This document shows positions 37,001 through 44,453 of a stretch of 53,145 nt of DNA, piece after piece. The notes under the pieces were generated by a model that was not told the DNA's origin, did not search any database, and saw only the letters and a list, made by a program, of their open reading frames with translations. Source of the DNA: Arthrobacter sp. Lineage in GTDB: Bacteria > Actinomycetota > Actinomycetes > Actinomycetales > Micrococcaceae. Positions within the stretch are counted from its first letter, which is position 1. Each line of letters opens with the position of its first letter. The DNA lies in assembly GCF_030540645.1 (NCBI RefSeq), contig NZ_JAUNVV010000014.1:1-53145 (forward strand), read 5' to 3'. Both the position numbers and the translations under genes were made by a program.

Positions 37001-38278
37001 GGCGATGAGTTCGGCAGTGCCGTCGCTCTTGGGCACATACACCATGGAGAAGGTGTGGGCCTTGTTGACCTCGGGAACCGGAATGGTTTCAGCGACGGTC
37101 ACCCATTTGCCGCTGGCGTTGGAGCTGAAACCGTACTCGAACCCGGTTGCACTGTTGGTGTAGCGGGCAAACAAGTTGCCGCCCACGGCAATGACCGTTC
37201 CTTGGGCTACCTGGGTTCCTGTCGGTGTGAAGACAGCTTCGGCCACGAATCCCTTGTTGAGGGCCGCTGTGCCCAGGGGAAAGTCGCCCGCCGTGAAATC
37301 GAGTCCCTGACCGGCTGTTGTCAGGGTGGCCACGCCATTGGCGATGGTTTCCGTGCCGGCGCGCCGTGCCAGTGTCCCGGCCATGATCTCGCTGCTGGAG
37401 GGGGTGTATTGGTTGGCGTTGAGTGTGCCGTCGTAGGCGACGTCGAGCAGGTCGGTCGACGCCGGCAGCGGCTGGAACTCGAAGTCTGCGGCGTTGAATG
37501 CAGTTGCTGCCTTGGCGAGACGGACCTCGTGGAGGGTGCCGTTGAAGCCGCGGGTTGTGCCCTGCGTGTTGACTTCATAACCAAAGCCAAAGATGGAGCC
37601 CAGATTCGCACTGTTGGTGGCCAGCCCGGTGCTGGTTACGGTTGGCAGAACCACACCGTCCAGCATCACGGTCAGCTTGGCGCCGGTTCCAGTGGGTAGG
37701 TAGTGAAAGGAGAGCGCGTGCTCCATATTAAGGGCAGGGTAGGGAACCGTGGCCTTGTTCGAGGTCCACGTTGAGCCGGATTGGGAGTCGAAGCCGTAGC
37801 GCAATTCGTTGGCCTGGGCGCGGATGAAGAAGTTTCCGCCGGCGGAGAAGATCGTGGACAGCTCGGCTGTGCTCGTGGGAGTGAACTTCACTTCCCCAAG
37901 GAACCCCTGGTCAGCGCTCGTTGTCCCTGTGGTCATGTCCGTGGGTGCATAGCGGAGACCTTGGGTTCCACCGGCGAGTTTGACCCCTGAAAGGGGCACC
38001 TGCTCTTCGGCCCCGTTGACGCGCTTGAGCACGCCGTGCATGATTTCATCGCCCGTGGTGGTGTAAGCGCTAGTGCCGACCAGTGAGCCATTGAAGCCCA
38101 CATTCAACGAGTCGCTGGTGGCGGCCTGTGCGGCAAGTGCCGGCACTAAAAGTGTGCCGATAAGGCCCGCAGCCGCCAGGCTGGCGAGGGCGGTGGTTTT
38201 GAGGCGCTTCTGCGGCGAAGCTGGGTGCCGTAGCCGGCCTCCGCCTCGCGATTCAACGCCAATACTGGGTAAGACCAT
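34034..38278 (-). CDS. Multi-domain cell-wall-anchored alpha-L-fucosidase (GH29)
   Basis: A 1414-residue secreted enzyme starting at ATG 38278. Order of parts: a signal peptide with long n-region (about 1-54); two laminin-G/concanavalin-like domains (about 57-265 and 272-480); the GH29 catalytic domain with FVHFGINTFYNQEWG near 545, TVKHHDGF and the nucleophile D716 in VWFDG; an F5/8 type C carbohydrate-binding domain (about 889-1009); a short beta-helix-like piece (about 1014-1115); two Ig-like domains (about 1119-1203 and 1251-1335) separated by a Pro/Thr-rich linker; an Ala/Ser/Thr stalk; and the sorting signal LAHTG at 1378-1382, a hydrophobic helix and an RRRGKR tail. LAxTG is the class E sortase motif of high-GC actinobacteria. 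It should release L-fucose from glycans at the cell surface. An operator copy lies 79 bp upstream. Confidence 0.9.
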   Translation of the reverse strand: MVLPSIGVESRGGGRLRHPASPQKRLKTTALASLAAAGLIGTLLVPALAAQAATSDSLNVGFNGSLVGTSAYTTTGDEIMHGVLKRVNGAEEQVPLSGVKLAGGTQGLRYAPTDMTTGTTSADQGFLGEVKFTPTSTAELSTIFSAGGNFFIRAQANELRYGFDSQSGSTWTSNKATVPYPALNMEHALSFHYLPTGTGAKLTVMLDGVVLPTVTSTGLATNSANLGSIFGFGYEVNTQGTTRGFNGTLHEVRLAKAATAFNAADFEFQPLPASTDLLDVAYDGTLNANQYTPSSSEIMAGTLARRAGTETIANGVATLTTAGQGLDFTAGDFPLGTAALNKGFVAEAVFTPTGTQVAQGTVIAVGGNLFARYTNSATGFEYGFSSNASGKWVTVAETIPVPEVNKAHTFSMVYVPKSDGTAELIAGMDGKLLTPLKGAQAVKNQSATSTASFGAEVKEASNTRTFKGSLDKTRFAALTAGYDAAAVKYQELVEAEPEVCEPLLLDPANYVSVSTGDCAANVLAKSALVRPTLPQLEWQEARQTAFVHFGINTFYNQEWGNGTEDPARFNPTDFNADSWVKTLRDNGFRYTVLTVKHHDGFMSYPSRYTPYTVASSPWKGGKGDVVKEFTDAAHKYGMKVGLYMSPADSNQEVSGVFGNGSAKQERTIPTLVTNDDRAGKDLPTFKYQATDYGAFFLNTLYEVLTQYGQVDEVWFDGAQGNTGKQEFYDYPAFYDMIAQLQPHALVAVGGNHIKWIGNEQGTARDNEWGVLPVKTPTDGGKISSVTPDGEANLGSTKSMLTAVKTGAANNLHWWPGEADMKLTQGWFAHPNDAPKSPTEMLGKYHDSAGRNAVLLLNVPPTTTGKFAETSNKALAGFTEERAKAFSQDHALGLPVSINGEASALLTDGNFRSSATQGLAAGQSFEINLGSAKAVDRIALSEDVLNHGQNVDGFLVEAKLNGVWTKVTEAGTVGVLRILKFNTTTAQEFRVTVKGTRTPAFFANVSLYGTLAAAPAPIKDLYVDCQAPVAGIGTEARPFNSMEQFRQTEIATSATIHFKAGTDCAASDTPFWGYGTAAAPITVTTYGNGTPALIGGKSLADNFAKRADQGWVVDEGVAPATPTVTVETATVTAGETNKLTLTGFTPGQEVTVELRPGAITLGKATADAQGSATLTVTIPADTSAGDFTVVATQGANSASASLKVNAAVVTPTPTPSATATATPTPSATDTPTETPTSTATPDATTPPAADEPSGFLSSTTVAAGADLTITGENFKPGSTATFTLHSDPVVLGTSTVATDGSVALTTKVPETVPAGVHTVIITGTDNAGESATVSISLTVTAAANATSTATSSASASNSATASATTKAGSAAGAGTTNDDLAHTGANATSSLFLALTLLIAGGVFVMVVRRRGKRA

Positions 38279-38356
38279 GAAATGAATACTCCCTTGTAGT
38301 CGTAACTTCCCCGAAGTCGCAGCCCGCCCATAACGGTAGGCAGCCAGCTCCCCACA

Positions 38357-38371
38357 AAACATCGGATGATT
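38357..38371. promoter_or_regulatory. Fucose-regulon operator, surface fucosidase promoter
   Basis: AAACATCGGATGATT matches the 24273 palindrome at 13 of 15 positions. Read on the gene strand it is preceded three bases earlier by TTGGAC, a likely -35, so the site would lie within the promoter spacer. Confidence 0.65.
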
Positions 38372-38472
38372 AGAGTCCAATTTAGTGGTACAAAGTGAGA
38401 TAACGCACTATTTATTGAATGTTACGGAGAACACCAGCAACTTTCTGCGTGTTATCAGTTGCATGCTAGTCC

Positions 38473-38500
38473 TTGTTTGAGTAAACATCTGATGTAAGAG
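38473..38500 (+). promoter_or_regulatory. lutABC promoter with fucose-regulon operator
   Basis: TTGTTT at 38473-38478 is followed after four bases by AAACATCTGATGTAA (38483-38497), the same arrangement as in the fuconate dehydratase promoter. TAAGAG at 38495-38500 is a weak -10 candidate. This places the lactate genes under the same regulator by sequence logic. Confidence 0.65.
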
Positions 38501-38593
38501 CGTTGGTTAACTACAAGAACGCGCGGTCCAAGAACCTCCGTTCAGGTGTGTGGTCAGTCCACACCGGAGCGTTTTTGCTCTACAGTGGGAAGC

Positions 38594-39391
38594 ATGAAAA
38601 TTGCACTCTTTGCCACGTGCATCGTCGATGCCATGTATCCGCGCACTGCCCAAGCGACAGTGGCTCTCTTGGAGCGGCTGGGTCACGAGGTTGTCTTCCC
38701 TGCAGGACAGGCATGTTGCGGGCAGATGCACGTCAATTCCGGCTATTTCAAGGAAGCCCACACGGTGGTGGCCAACCACGTGAAGGCCTTTGACACCGAC
38801 GACTACGACGTCGCCGTGGCACCTTCGGGCTCCTGTGTTGCCAGTGTGAAGCATCAGCATGAACTGGTGGCGCGGCGCTGCGGGGATGCTCCCCTTGAAG
38901 AGCGGGCTGCGGCCGTGGGAGCCAGAACCTATGAGCTGTCCCAACTTTTGACCGACGTTCTGGGGATTACGGACGCCGCTGCTCAGCTCGGCTCCTACTT
39001 CCCGCACAAGGTCACGTACCACCCCAGCTGCCACGGTATGCGCCTGCTGCGACTTGAGGACAGGCAGCTGAATCTGCTCAAAAGTGTCGGTGGCATTGAA
39101 ATGGTGGAACTGCCCGAGGCTGACCAGTGCTGCGGCTTCGGTGGCACCTTCTCCATGAAAAATGCAGACGTTTCGGCGGCCATGAACCAGGACAAGGCAG
39201 CAAATATTTGTGGCACCGGTGCTGAGCTGTGCTCGGGAGGGGACGCCAGTTGCCTGATGCACATAGGCGGTGGGCTCTCCAGACAGGGCAGTGATGTAGG
39301 AACGCTGCACTTCGCGGAGATTCTTGCCAGCACGTTGGAAAATCCCGTAACGGTCACCGGCGGCGTCACATTGGCAGGGAGCAAGCGATGA
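38594..39391 (+). CDS. lutA: Lactate utilization protein LutA, Fe-S oxidoreductase subunit
   Basis: A 265-residue protein of the CCG-domain family (heterodisulfide reductase subunit B / GlpC-like). It begins MKIALFATC and holds the two cysteine-rich motifs QACCGQMH and QCCGFGGTFS, with the intervening HPSCHGMR. It is part of the LutABC complex that oxidises L-lactate to pyruvate. The gene overlaps lutB by 4 bp (ATGA). It is the natural outlet for the L-lactate made by fucose breakdown upstream. Confidence 0.93.
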   Translation: MKIALFATCIVDAMYPRTAQATVALLERLGHEVVFPAGQACCGQMHVNSGYFKEAHTVVANHVKAFDTDDYDVAVAPSGSCVASVKHQHELVARRCGDAPLEERAAAVGARTYELSQLLTDVLGITDAAAQLGSYFPHKVTYHPSCHGMRLLRLEDRQLNLLKSVGGIEMVELPEADQCCGFGGTFSMKNADVSAAMNQDKAANICGTGAELCSGGDASCLMHIGGGLSRQGSDVGTLHFAEILASTLENPVTVTGGVTLAGSKR

Positions 39392-40932
39392 GCAACACTT
39401 TTCTGGGCATGCCCACACTTCCCGTTTTTGGGCACGGCAACCTCAACGCGACCGAACCATTTCCCCAGGCCGCGCGCAGGGAATTGGCCAATACCCAGCT
39501 TCGCGCCAATTTGGGCCATGCAACCCACACCATCAGGGACAAGCGCCTGAAGGTGGTGGCGGAACTTCCCGACTGGGAACAGATGCGCGACTCCGGCAGT
39601 GCCATCAAGGACGCCACCATGGCGAACCTGCCCGCCATGCTGGAGGCTTTCGAGGCCAACTTCACAAAACGCGGCGGCATCATCCACTGGGCCCGGGATG
39701 CCCAGGAGGCCAACGAGATTGTCACGGCGTTGATCCGCGAAACCGGCGAAACTGAAGTGGTCAAGGTCAAATCCATGGCCACCCAGGAAATCGGCCTCAA
39801 TGAATACCTTGAGGAGCAGGGCATTGCCGCCTATGAAACCGACTTGGCCGAACTCATTGTGCAGTTGGACCATGACAAGCCCAGCCACATCCTGGTCCCC
39901 GCCATTCACAAAAACCGCAGCCAGGTCCGCGAGATTTTCCTGCGTGAAATGCCGGGTGTGGACCCGCTGCTTACGGATGAACCGGCACGTTTGGCCGAGG
40001 CCGCCCGCAAGCACCTGCGCAAAAAATTCCTCACAGCAAAGGTGGCCATCTCCGGGGCTAACTTTGGTTTGGCGGACACCGGCACACTGACCGTGGTGGA
40101 ATCTGAAGGCAACGGGCGCATGTGCCTGACGCTGCCGGAAACGCTGATCACCGTCATGGGGATTGAAAAACTTCTGCCCAGCTGGAGTGACCTCGAAGTG
40201 TTCATGCAGTTGCTGCCCCGGTCCTCCACCGGTGAACGCATGAACCCCTACACGTCCTTGTGGACCGGGGTAACCCCCGGTGACGGCCCCCAAAACGTCC
40301 ACCTCATCATGCTGGACAATGGCCGCACCGCCGCCTTGGCTGACAAAATGGGCCGCACGGCACTGAACTGCATCCGCTGTTCGGCGTGCATGAACGTCTG
40401 CCCTGTCTACGAACGAACCGGCGGGCACGCCTACGGCTCCACCTACCCAGGTCCCATCGGCGCCATTCTTTCCCCGCTGATGACCGGCATCAAAAGCGAA
40501 GAAAACAACTCGCTGCCGTATGCGTCCTCATTGTGTGGGGCGTGCTTTGACGCCTGCCCAGTGAAAATCAATATCCCGGAAATCCTCGTGCACCTGCGCG
40601 GTGAGGACATTGATTCCCAGCGCGCGAAAATCAAGGTCCCCACGCAGATGGACTTGATGATGAAGGGTGCCGAGTGGGCTTTCTCCAGCGGCGCAAAGCT
40701 GAACCTGCTGGAACGCGGACTGCCGTTGGGCAAGCTTGCTGCAGGACGCGACAAAGTCATCAAGAAACTCCCCGGCATAGCTGGCGGTTGGACAAAAACC
40801 CGTGACATTCCGGCCCCGCCAAACCGGTCCTTCCGGCAGTGGTGGGACAAGGAACACAAGCCGGGAACCGCCGTCGTGCCTGGAATGACGCCGGGGAACA
40901 GTGCTGAGAACAGCGAAGGAGAGCAGGCATGA
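39388..40932 (+). CDS. lutB: Lactate utilization protein LutB, 4Fe-4S subunit
   Basis: A 514-residue protein with an N-terminal LUD domain and two ferredoxin-type 4Fe-4S motifs near residues 330-400 (CIRCSACMNVCP and CGACFDACPV). The C-terminal tail is about 100 residues with a RSFRQWWDKE-like segment. It carries electrons from lactate oxidation within LutABC. It overlaps lutA and lutC by 4 bp at each end. Length and layout are normal for the family. Confidence 0.93.
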   Translation: MSNTFLGMPTLPVFGHGNLNATEPFPQAARRELANTQLRANLGHATHTIRDKRLKVVAELPDWEQMRDSGSAIKDATMANLPAMLEAFEANFTKRGGIIHWARDAQEANEIVTALIRETGETEVVKVKSMATQEIGLNEYLEEQGIAAYETDLAELIVQLDHDKPSHILVPAIHKNRSQVREIFLREMPGVDPLLTDEPARLAEAARKHLRKKFLTAKVAISGANFGLADTGTLTVVESEGNGRMCLTLPETLITVMGIEKLLPSWSDLEVFMQLLPRSSTGERMNPYTSLWTGVTPGDGPQNVHLIMLDNGRTAALADKMGRTALNCIRCSACMNVCPVYERTGGHAYGSTYPGPIGAILSPLMTGIKSEENNSLPYASSLCGACFDACPVKINIPEILVHLRGEDIDSQRAKIKVPTQMDLMMKGAEWAFSSGAKLNLLERGLPLGKLAAGRDKVIKKLPGIAGGWTKTRDIPAPPNRSFRQWWDKEHKPGTAVVPGMTPGNSAENSEGEQA

Positions 40933-41564
40933 GCGCCCGAGAAGACATCATGGGCCGGATCGCCTCGGCCTTGCGTGATGCCCCGGAAACTCCGGTGGTG
41001 CCGCGCGAATATCGGCGCAGCTCGAACATGAGCGCTGAGCAGCGTTTAGAGCAGCTGGTTGACAGGCTTGAGGACTACAAGGCCCACGTGTTTGTGACGC
41101 CGGCCGCGCAGGCTCCGGCGAAGCTGGCCGAATTACTCGCCGGCAGTGCCTCGATTGTGGTCCCGCACGGCTTGCCGAGGGAATGGCTTGCCGAACTGAC
41201 GGACGACGCCGGGTCGTTGGAGGTCCATGTTGACTCGCCTGAGCGCCGCCTCACCGTGGCGGAACTGGACGCTGTGGACGCAGTGGTGACAGCTGCCGCA
41301 ACAGCGGTTTCCGAGACGGGAACCATCATGCTTGACGGCAGTGAGGCCCAAGGGCGGCGCATTATCTCGCTGGTTCCCGACCGGCACATTTGCCTGCTGC
41401 GCGCTGGTGACATTGTGGAGGTGCTGCCCGAGGCGATCGCTCGTCTGGAGGCAACCCGGCCGCAGACGTGGATCAGCGGGCCCAGCGCCACAAGTGACAT
41501 TGAGCTGGAACGTGTCGAAGGTGTCCACGGTCCACGCACCCTTGATGTCATTATCTTGACGTAG
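40929..41564 (+). CDS. lutC: Lactate utilization protein LutC
   Basis: A 211-residue LUD-domain (DUF162) protein. The conserved part is SETGTIMLDGS through RRIISLVPDRHICLL near residues 130-160. It completes the LutABC lactate oxidation complex; the catalytic contribution of this subunit is less clear than that of LutA and LutB. It overlaps lutB by 4 bp and is the last gene of the operon, followed by a large hairpin. Confidence 0.92.
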   Translation: MSAREDIMGRIASALRDAPETPVVPREYRRSSNMSAEQRLEQLVDRLEDYKAHVFVTPAAQAPAKLAELLAGSASIVVPHGLPREWLAELTDDAGSLEVHVDSPERRLTVAELDAVDAVVTAAATAVSETGTIMLDGSEAQGRRIISLVPDRHICLLRAGDIVEVLPEAIARLEATRPQTWISGPSATSDIELERVEGVHGPRTLDVIILT

Positions 41565-41597
41565 TCCGGCGGCGCGAACCATCGGTTTTCGCGAATC

Positions 41598-41652
41598 CAT
41601 ATGGCAGCTCCTGTGGGTGTTTCACTCGGGCACCCGCAGGAGCTGCGATATG
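41598..41652. terminator. Large hairpin after lutC
   Basis: Arms at 41598-41619 and 41631-41652 pair over 22 bases with one mismatch and one G-U, with an 11-base loop. No T-run follows, so it may be a processing or mRNA-stability element, or a factor-assisted terminator. Confidence 0.55.
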
Positions 41653-41696
41653 AACGCCGGCGTGCGGGGTTCCCAAGCCGGGGCCATAGTGGAAGC

Positions 41697-42215
41697 ATGG
41701 CCAGCATGGAAACCTCGGAGTTGTTGGAAGATTCGTTTGGCCGGATCGGCACCATCGTTGCGGCGGTCTTGGATGGGTTGGAGCGGGAAAAGCTGAATTG
41801 GCGCCCCGGAGAGACGGGTAACTCGATCGCGTGGCTGCTGTGGCACCTGTGCCGTGCCCAGGATGAGCAGGTCGCGGACGTTGCCGGTGCCGCATCCGTC
41901 TGGACAGCAGAGGGTTATGCCGCACGGTTCGGCTTCGATTTGGACCCCGCGGATACTGGCTATGGGCACTCTCACGCGCAGGTTTCCGCGGTGCAGCTGG
42001 ATTCCACCGAACTGCTGCGTGAATATCATGAAGCCGTGCTGGATCGGAGCCTGAAGTTCGTGCGTGAACTGGACGGCGCAGCACTCGACAGAATCGTGGA
42101 TAAGCGCTGGAACCCGCCCGTCACACTGGGTGTGCGGCTCGTCAGCATAGTTGACGACTGCATCCAGCACGGCGGGCAGGCCGCCTATGTGAAGGGCCTG
42201 CCCGCGGTGAAATGA
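41697..42215 (+). CDS. DinB-like (DUF664) family protein
   Basis: A 172-residue four-helix protein of the DinB/YfiT-like metalloprotein superfamily. The conserved pieces are NSIAWLLWHLCRAQDEQ, with the first likely metal His, and DDCIQHGGQAAYVKGL at the C-terminus with the last. I start it at ATG 41697; ATG 41706 is nearly as good. Members include mycothiol-dependent transferases in actinobacteria, but the substrate here is unknown. It stands alone between the lutC hairpin and the convergent MFS gene. Confidence 0.75.
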   Translation: MASMETSELLEDSFGRIGTIVAAVLDGLEREKLNWRPGETGNSIAWLLWHLCRAQDEQVADVAGAASVWTAEGYAARFGFDLDPADTGYGHSHAQVSAVQLDSTELLREYHEAVLDRSLKFVRELDGAALDRIVDKRWNPPVTLGVRLVSIVDDCIQHGGQAAYVKGLPAVK

Positions 42216-42231
42216 CTCGAGACGCCAAGCG

Positions 42232-43713
42232 TCAGGCGACGGGCATGCGCTCCTTGACGGCCGGCGTCGTGCTGTCAGCGTGTGCCTTAGTGGAAGGAAC
42301 GCCGTGGACTGGTGCCGATCCGCCGGTGGGGATGAAGGCGGCCAGCGCGGCCGATGCTACAGCGGCTCCGATGGCGATGACGAACGTTATCCGGAAGGCG
42401 TCCATAGTGGGAAGCTCGTAAGGGCCCAGCTGCATGGTCATCGAGGCCAGCACCACACTGATGACGGCGGCAGAGCTTGAGGTTCCGATGGAACGCATCA
42501 AGGAGTTCAATCCGTTGGCTGCGGCAGTCTCGGTAATCGGCACGGCGCCCATGATCAATGCGGGCATGGCGGCAAAGGCCAAGCCCAGACCGCCGCTGAT
42601 GATCATGGAGGCCAGGATGATTTCCCACACGCTGCCATTGAGTAGCAAGGCCGCAACATAACCGGCGGCAATGACGAGTGCGCCGCAGGTCAGCGTCACC
42701 TTGGGGCCACGGCGGGCCGAGAGCTTGGCGGAGACGGGGGAGAGCGCCATCATGACGAAGCCGCCCGGCGCCAAGGCAAGGCCGGCCTGAATCATGGTGA
42801 GCTCGAGGCCGTACCCGGTTGCCGCTGGTGCCATAAGCAGTTGGATGAAGATCAAGGACATGCCATACATGGCGAAGCCGATCATCACGGAGGAGAGATT
42901 TGTCAGCAGCACCTTCGGGCGTGCGGAAACCCGAAGGTCAACCAGGGCTTCCTTGGTCCGCAACTGGTAGGCGCCCCAGATCAGGAGCACCACCACTGAC
43001 GTGGCGAACATGCCGATGGTCAAGGGGCTGCCCCATCCCCATTCCGAGCCCTTGGTCACCGGGACCAACAGCGCGACAAGGCCCACGGCCAATCCGGCTG
43101 CGCCCAAACCGTCAAAGCGCCCCGGCGTGCACACTGGGGATTCAGGCAGGACGAAGGCGACGAGCAGTGCGCACGCCAAACCCAGCGCAGCGGCAACCCA
43201 AAAGAGCATGTGCCAGTCCGCCGTTTGCGCAATGAAGGCTGAAAGTGGAATTCCGATGGCCCCACCAACACCCATCGTGGCACTCATGGTGGCGATGGCC
43301 GGGCCCACCTTCATGGGTGGAAGCTCGTCGCGCATGATACTGATGCCCAGCGGGATCGCACCCATTGCCAAGCCCTGCAACGCGCGGCCAACCACGACTA
43401 TCGTAAGCGAGTCGCTGAGCGCGCACAGCACTGATCCGACCACCATGGCCAGCAAACTCAGAATGAGGATGCGGCGCTTACCGAACATGTCGCCGAGTCG
43501 TCCGCTGATAGGAGTGACGACGGCGCCCGCCACCAGAGTCGCCGTAATGGCCCACGACGCGTCGGTGGCCGAGGCGTTCAGGAACTTGGGAAGCTCCGGG
43601 ATCAAGGGAATGATCAAGGTTTGCATGAGCGAGACGACTATGCCACAAAACGCCAAGGTGGTGACAACCATCCTTGGTGTGGGCGTGCGGGTTGGATTTT
43701 TACTACTGAACAC
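42232..43713 (-). CDS. MFS drug-efflux transporter (DHA2/EmrB-QacA type)
   Basis: A 493-residue major facilitator protein, starting at GTG 43713 with AGGAG four bases upstream; longer in-frame starts would run through the operator. About 14 hydrophobic segments suit the DHA2 family. Motif A appears as GRLGDMFGKRRIL and motif C-like glycine-rich segment as MGVGGAIGIPL. It probably exports toxic organic compounds by proton antiport. It is divergent from a MarR regulator gene with a palindromic operator between, the usual layout of an inducible efflux pump. Confidence 0.88.
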   Translation of the reverse strand: MFSSKNPTRTPTPRMVVTTLAFCGIVVSLMQTLIIPLIPELPKFLNASATDASWAITATLVAGAVVTPISGRLGDMFGKRRILILSLLAMVVGSVLCALSDSLTIVVVGRALQGLAMGAIPLGISIMRDELPPMKVGPAIATMSATMGVGGAIGIPLSAFIAQTADWHMLFWVAAALGLACALLVAFVLPESPVCTPGRFDGLGAAGLAVGLVALLVPVTKGSEWGWGSPLTIGMFATSVVVLLIWGAYQLRTKEALVDLRVSARPKVLLTNLSSVMIGFAMYGMSLIFIQLLMAPAATGYGLELTMIQAGLALAPGGFVMMALSPVSAKLSARRGPKVTLTCGALVIAAGYVAALLLNGSVWEIILASMIISGGLGLAFAAMPALIMGAVPITETAAANGLNSLMRSIGTSSSAAVISVVLASMTMQLGPYELPTMDAFRITFVIAIGAAVASAALAAFIPTGGSAPVHGVPSTKAHADSTTPAVKERMPVA

Positions 43714-43740
43714 CGGGCTCCTGATGACGTTGAAACTTTT

Positions 43741-43777
43741 CTTATGTATGATGCAATATACATGTATCATACATAAG
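43741..43777. promoter_or_regulatory. Nested palindromic operator between MFS and MarR genes
   Basis: Perfect 12-bp arms CTTATGTATGAT (43741-43752) and ATCATACATAAG (43766-43777) flank a 13-base centre. A second palindrome ATACATGTAT overlaps the right arm. A dimeric MarR protein binding here would shut both divergent genes. Confidence 0.75.
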
Positions 43778-43795
43778 AATGACGGAGTGGGAACT

Positions 43796-44266
43796 GTGCT
43801 ACACGAAAAGAACGTGCTTGGGCAACTGGAATATGAACTCATGTTGCTGGCTCGTTATGCCCTTCGCCCCCAGCACCGGCAAGACGAGGTGCTGGACCGC
43901 TCTGCCATGGTCCTGCTGAGTCGGCTGGAAAATGTGCCGCCCATGACATTGAAGGAACTCTCGTGTGCACTGAGACTCGATGGGTCCACCGTGCATCGCC
44001 AGTCCGCGGCGCTCTTGCGTGCCGGGTTGTTGGATTATGCCCCGCGTGACGGCGGTGAGGTGGCACGCCGCGTCATGCCCACCGAGGCTGGAACGGCGGC
44101 CTTGGCCAACACTCGCAGCATCTACGAGCAAGGGCTGGAGGGTGTTGTTCGCGATTGGCCCGATGCGCGGCGGTCGCAGCTTGTGGGCATGCTTCAAGCC
44201 TTCAACAAGGATGTGGAGCGGCTTGAAGGTGCCCTCTGGCCGCGGTCTGAGGAAACTGCAGGGTAG
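43796..44266 (+). CDS. MarR-family transcriptional regulator
   Basis: A 156-residue regulator starting at GTG 43796 with GGAG eight bases upstream (GTG 43787 is the alternative). The winged helix-turn-helix spans about MTLKELSCALRLDGSTVHRQ to the wing around DGGEVARRVMPT, flanked by dimerisation helices. It most likely represses the divergent MFS pump gene and itself through the palindrome 19 bp upstream, and is released by the pump's substrates. Confidence 0.85.
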   Translation: MLHEKNVLGQLEYELMLLARYALRPQHRQDEVLDRSAMVLLSRLENVPPMTLKELSCALRLDGSTVHRQSAALLRAGLLDYAPRDGGEVARRVMPTEAGTAALANTRSIYEQGLEGVVRDWPDARRSQLVGMLQAFNKDVERLEGALWPRSEETAG

Positions 44267-44287
44267 GGCCTTATGGCCCCTTTCTTA
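44266..44287 (+). terminator. Short terminator after marR
   Basis: GGGCC-TTAT-GGCCC at 44266-44279 followed by CTTTCTT. It starts at the last base of the stop codon. Confidence 0.5.
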
Positions 44288-44453
44288 TCAATTCTTCCCA
44301 ATCTAGACTTGCCTTAACCCCACTTTTCGGCGCCGTCATCCGGTGCAGCTGCGCTCTACGGAGAATTCCGCGGCAGATGGGCGGGGTGTTTTCTCGTTGC
44401 ATTTGAAGGCGTTGACCTACGCCGTCTGAACTGACTGGGAAGGAATCAAGAGC

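Larger units (their letters stand above)
38279..38593. other. Divergent control region between surface fucosidase and lutABC
   Basis: No gene is apparent in these 315 bp. The middle (38370-38480) is AT-rich and probably carries both divergent promoters. It holds two operator copies, at 38357 on the fucosidase side and 38483 on the lutA side. On the minus strand TTGGAC lies three bases before the fucosidase-side site. Confidence 0.6.

Noticed and set aside
38995..40428. Antisense open frame of about 480 codons opposite lutA/lutB
   Set aside because: It spans two well-recognised genes and has no family resemblance.
43001..43795. Long N-terminal extension of the MarR gene
   Set aside because: It runs antisense through the MFS gene and through the palindromic operator; a GTG with ribosome binding site directly precedes the regulator domain.
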